Shown here one piece after another: positions 63,055 through 64,000 of a stretch of DNA of 64,000 nucleotides. Made by a program: the position numbers and the translations under genes. Below the pieces are notes generated by a model. That model did not search any database. It saw only the letters and a program-made list of their open reading frames with translations, and had not been told where the DNA came from. Source of the DNA: Arctopsyche grandis (taxonomy: Eukaryota; Arthropoda; Insecta; Trichoptera; Hydropsychidae); contig NC_135358.1 of assembly GCF_051622035.1 (NCBI RefSeq), positions 19,916,001 through 19,980,000 on the forward strand. The letters run 5' to 3'. Position 1 is the stretch's first letter. Each line of letters starts with the position of its first letter.

Positions 63055-64000
63055 GACTCAACTGCAATATCGTATATTTAATAAAAGTTATAAAATTTAC
63101 CAAATTCTATTGTCGTCGTCCTATAAGTACTTTGTCAACTTTATAATATTTTAACTGCCTCGTCGAGAATGATGGTTTATGTAGCGTATAGAGAATGATG
63201 AACTTAGCTAATAATAATTTAGAACTAATCGTAGTTAATTTAGAACTAATCGTGGTTAATTTAGAACTAATCGTATAACTAATCGTAAAACTAATCGCTG
63301 CGTAAAACTAATGCTGCGTTTAGATCAAAAGAGGGAAACAAGTGCTTTTGGCTAAAATCACCGCACCTTCATTATTCATGGGGTAATGTAATCTCAATAG
63401 ATTACTCGACAATATGCAATCATTTGAATTTTCATTATTCGCACTGGTGTTGATTTCACAACGTTCACAATAACGGAAAAATGCAGTGTGTCAAATGCGG
63501 CCGCTTCATTACCTAGCGTGCTCTGATTGCGGATGGTCATTGTGCAGTGAAAATTTGTGAAAATAATAAAATTGAAGTATGTATGTCGGAGATACTGCAG
63601 TGTAGGTTTTTCAAATCTGCGTAATTTTTTTTTTTGGTATTTTTAACATCAGTGTATGTTTTTGTGATCAGTTTTATTTCCTTTAAAAAGAAACTTTTTT
63701 TATGAATAATTTTATTTTGCCTTGAGTTTTAACTATGTGTTGTCATTTGTTACCACAACAGACCACTTGTATCATTTTGATCAGTTATCTGAGCGAAAGA
63801 TAAAACTTAATTTGGTGTCGGCATTTGTCGCCTTCTAAAGATATTTTTGATTTACTTCAAAAAATGGCGAAAAAGGATTGACTCAGTTTATACATAAAAA
63901 ATTAGAAAAATAAACAAATGAAGAAAAATTATGTTTGTAGCCTGTAGAATATTAATTATTTGAATTTAAAAAAATCAAAAGATTTTTTTAAGATATAAAA
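63055..64000. other. Upstream of ppk copy B, no gene seen
   Basis: AT-rich. Contains the 21-bp repeat array 2 and a patch at 63480-63560 with gcggccgc and CpG. I see no exon of a further pickpocket copy, but the window ends here. Confidence 0.4.
63215..63312. repeat. 21-bp tandem repeat, array 2
   Basis: Units of aatttagaactaatcgtggtt, then shorter aactaatcgta units. Same family as 48099-48166. Confidence 0.75.

Overview
The window is nuclear DNA from an animal, almost certainly an insect. The genes have spliceosomal introns with GT-AG ends, and they include pickpocket-type DEG/ENaC channels, a DNMT2 homologue, complex I subunit NDUFS8, a Rac GTPase first exon and a BESS-domain protein. The DNA is AT-rich, carries many (TA)n and acatatgta-type microsatellites, and is crowded with transposable elements (RTE LINE, tRNA-derived SINEs, LTR elements, hAT, piggyBac, mariner-like MITEs, foldback elements). 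I cannot name the order or species with confidence. No bacterial-style operon or CRISPR array is present. All exon joins were read by hand from splice sites, reading phase and family motifs.

Layout. 1-17292: probably the first intron of Rac1 (minus strand), mostly plain AT-rich DNA with MITEs and one SINE. 17293-17327: the 35-nt first coding exon of Rac1, inside a GC-rich promoter/5'UTR block (about 16840-17690). 17700-22210: nested repeats, including a hAT-type MITE, two inverted copies of a short LTR element (18045-19044 and 19979-21083), LTR fragments and long (TA)n. 23363-23610: small BESS-domain gene. 24933-27161: NDUFS8, five exons, complete. 27391-33000: a TTAA-flanked piggyBac derivative, a 1981-bp hAT-type element inside a TAG microsatellite, and a decayed hAT transposase. 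33800-38290: GC-rich repeats and a complete non-autonomous LTR element. 38326-39613: aldo-keto reductase, six exons, first exon not found. 41930-43311: DNMT2, three exons, complete. 46825-56580: pickpocket gene A (13 exons), with a full-length intact RTE LINE in intron 8 and a foldback element filling most of intron 7. 59052-63054: pickpocket copy B, same 13-exon plan but broken by several stops and frameshifts.

The genes do not form one pathway: mitochondrial respiration (NDUFS8), tRNA methylation (DNMT2), carbonyl reduction (AKR), cytoskeletal signalling (Rac1) and sodium channels (ppk pair) sit side by side. The main interest is evolutionary: a tandem channel duplication in which one copy has decayed, and a set of transposon insertions whose target duplications can be read base by base, several of them in simple repeats. 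I did not find a convincing undescribed molecular system.
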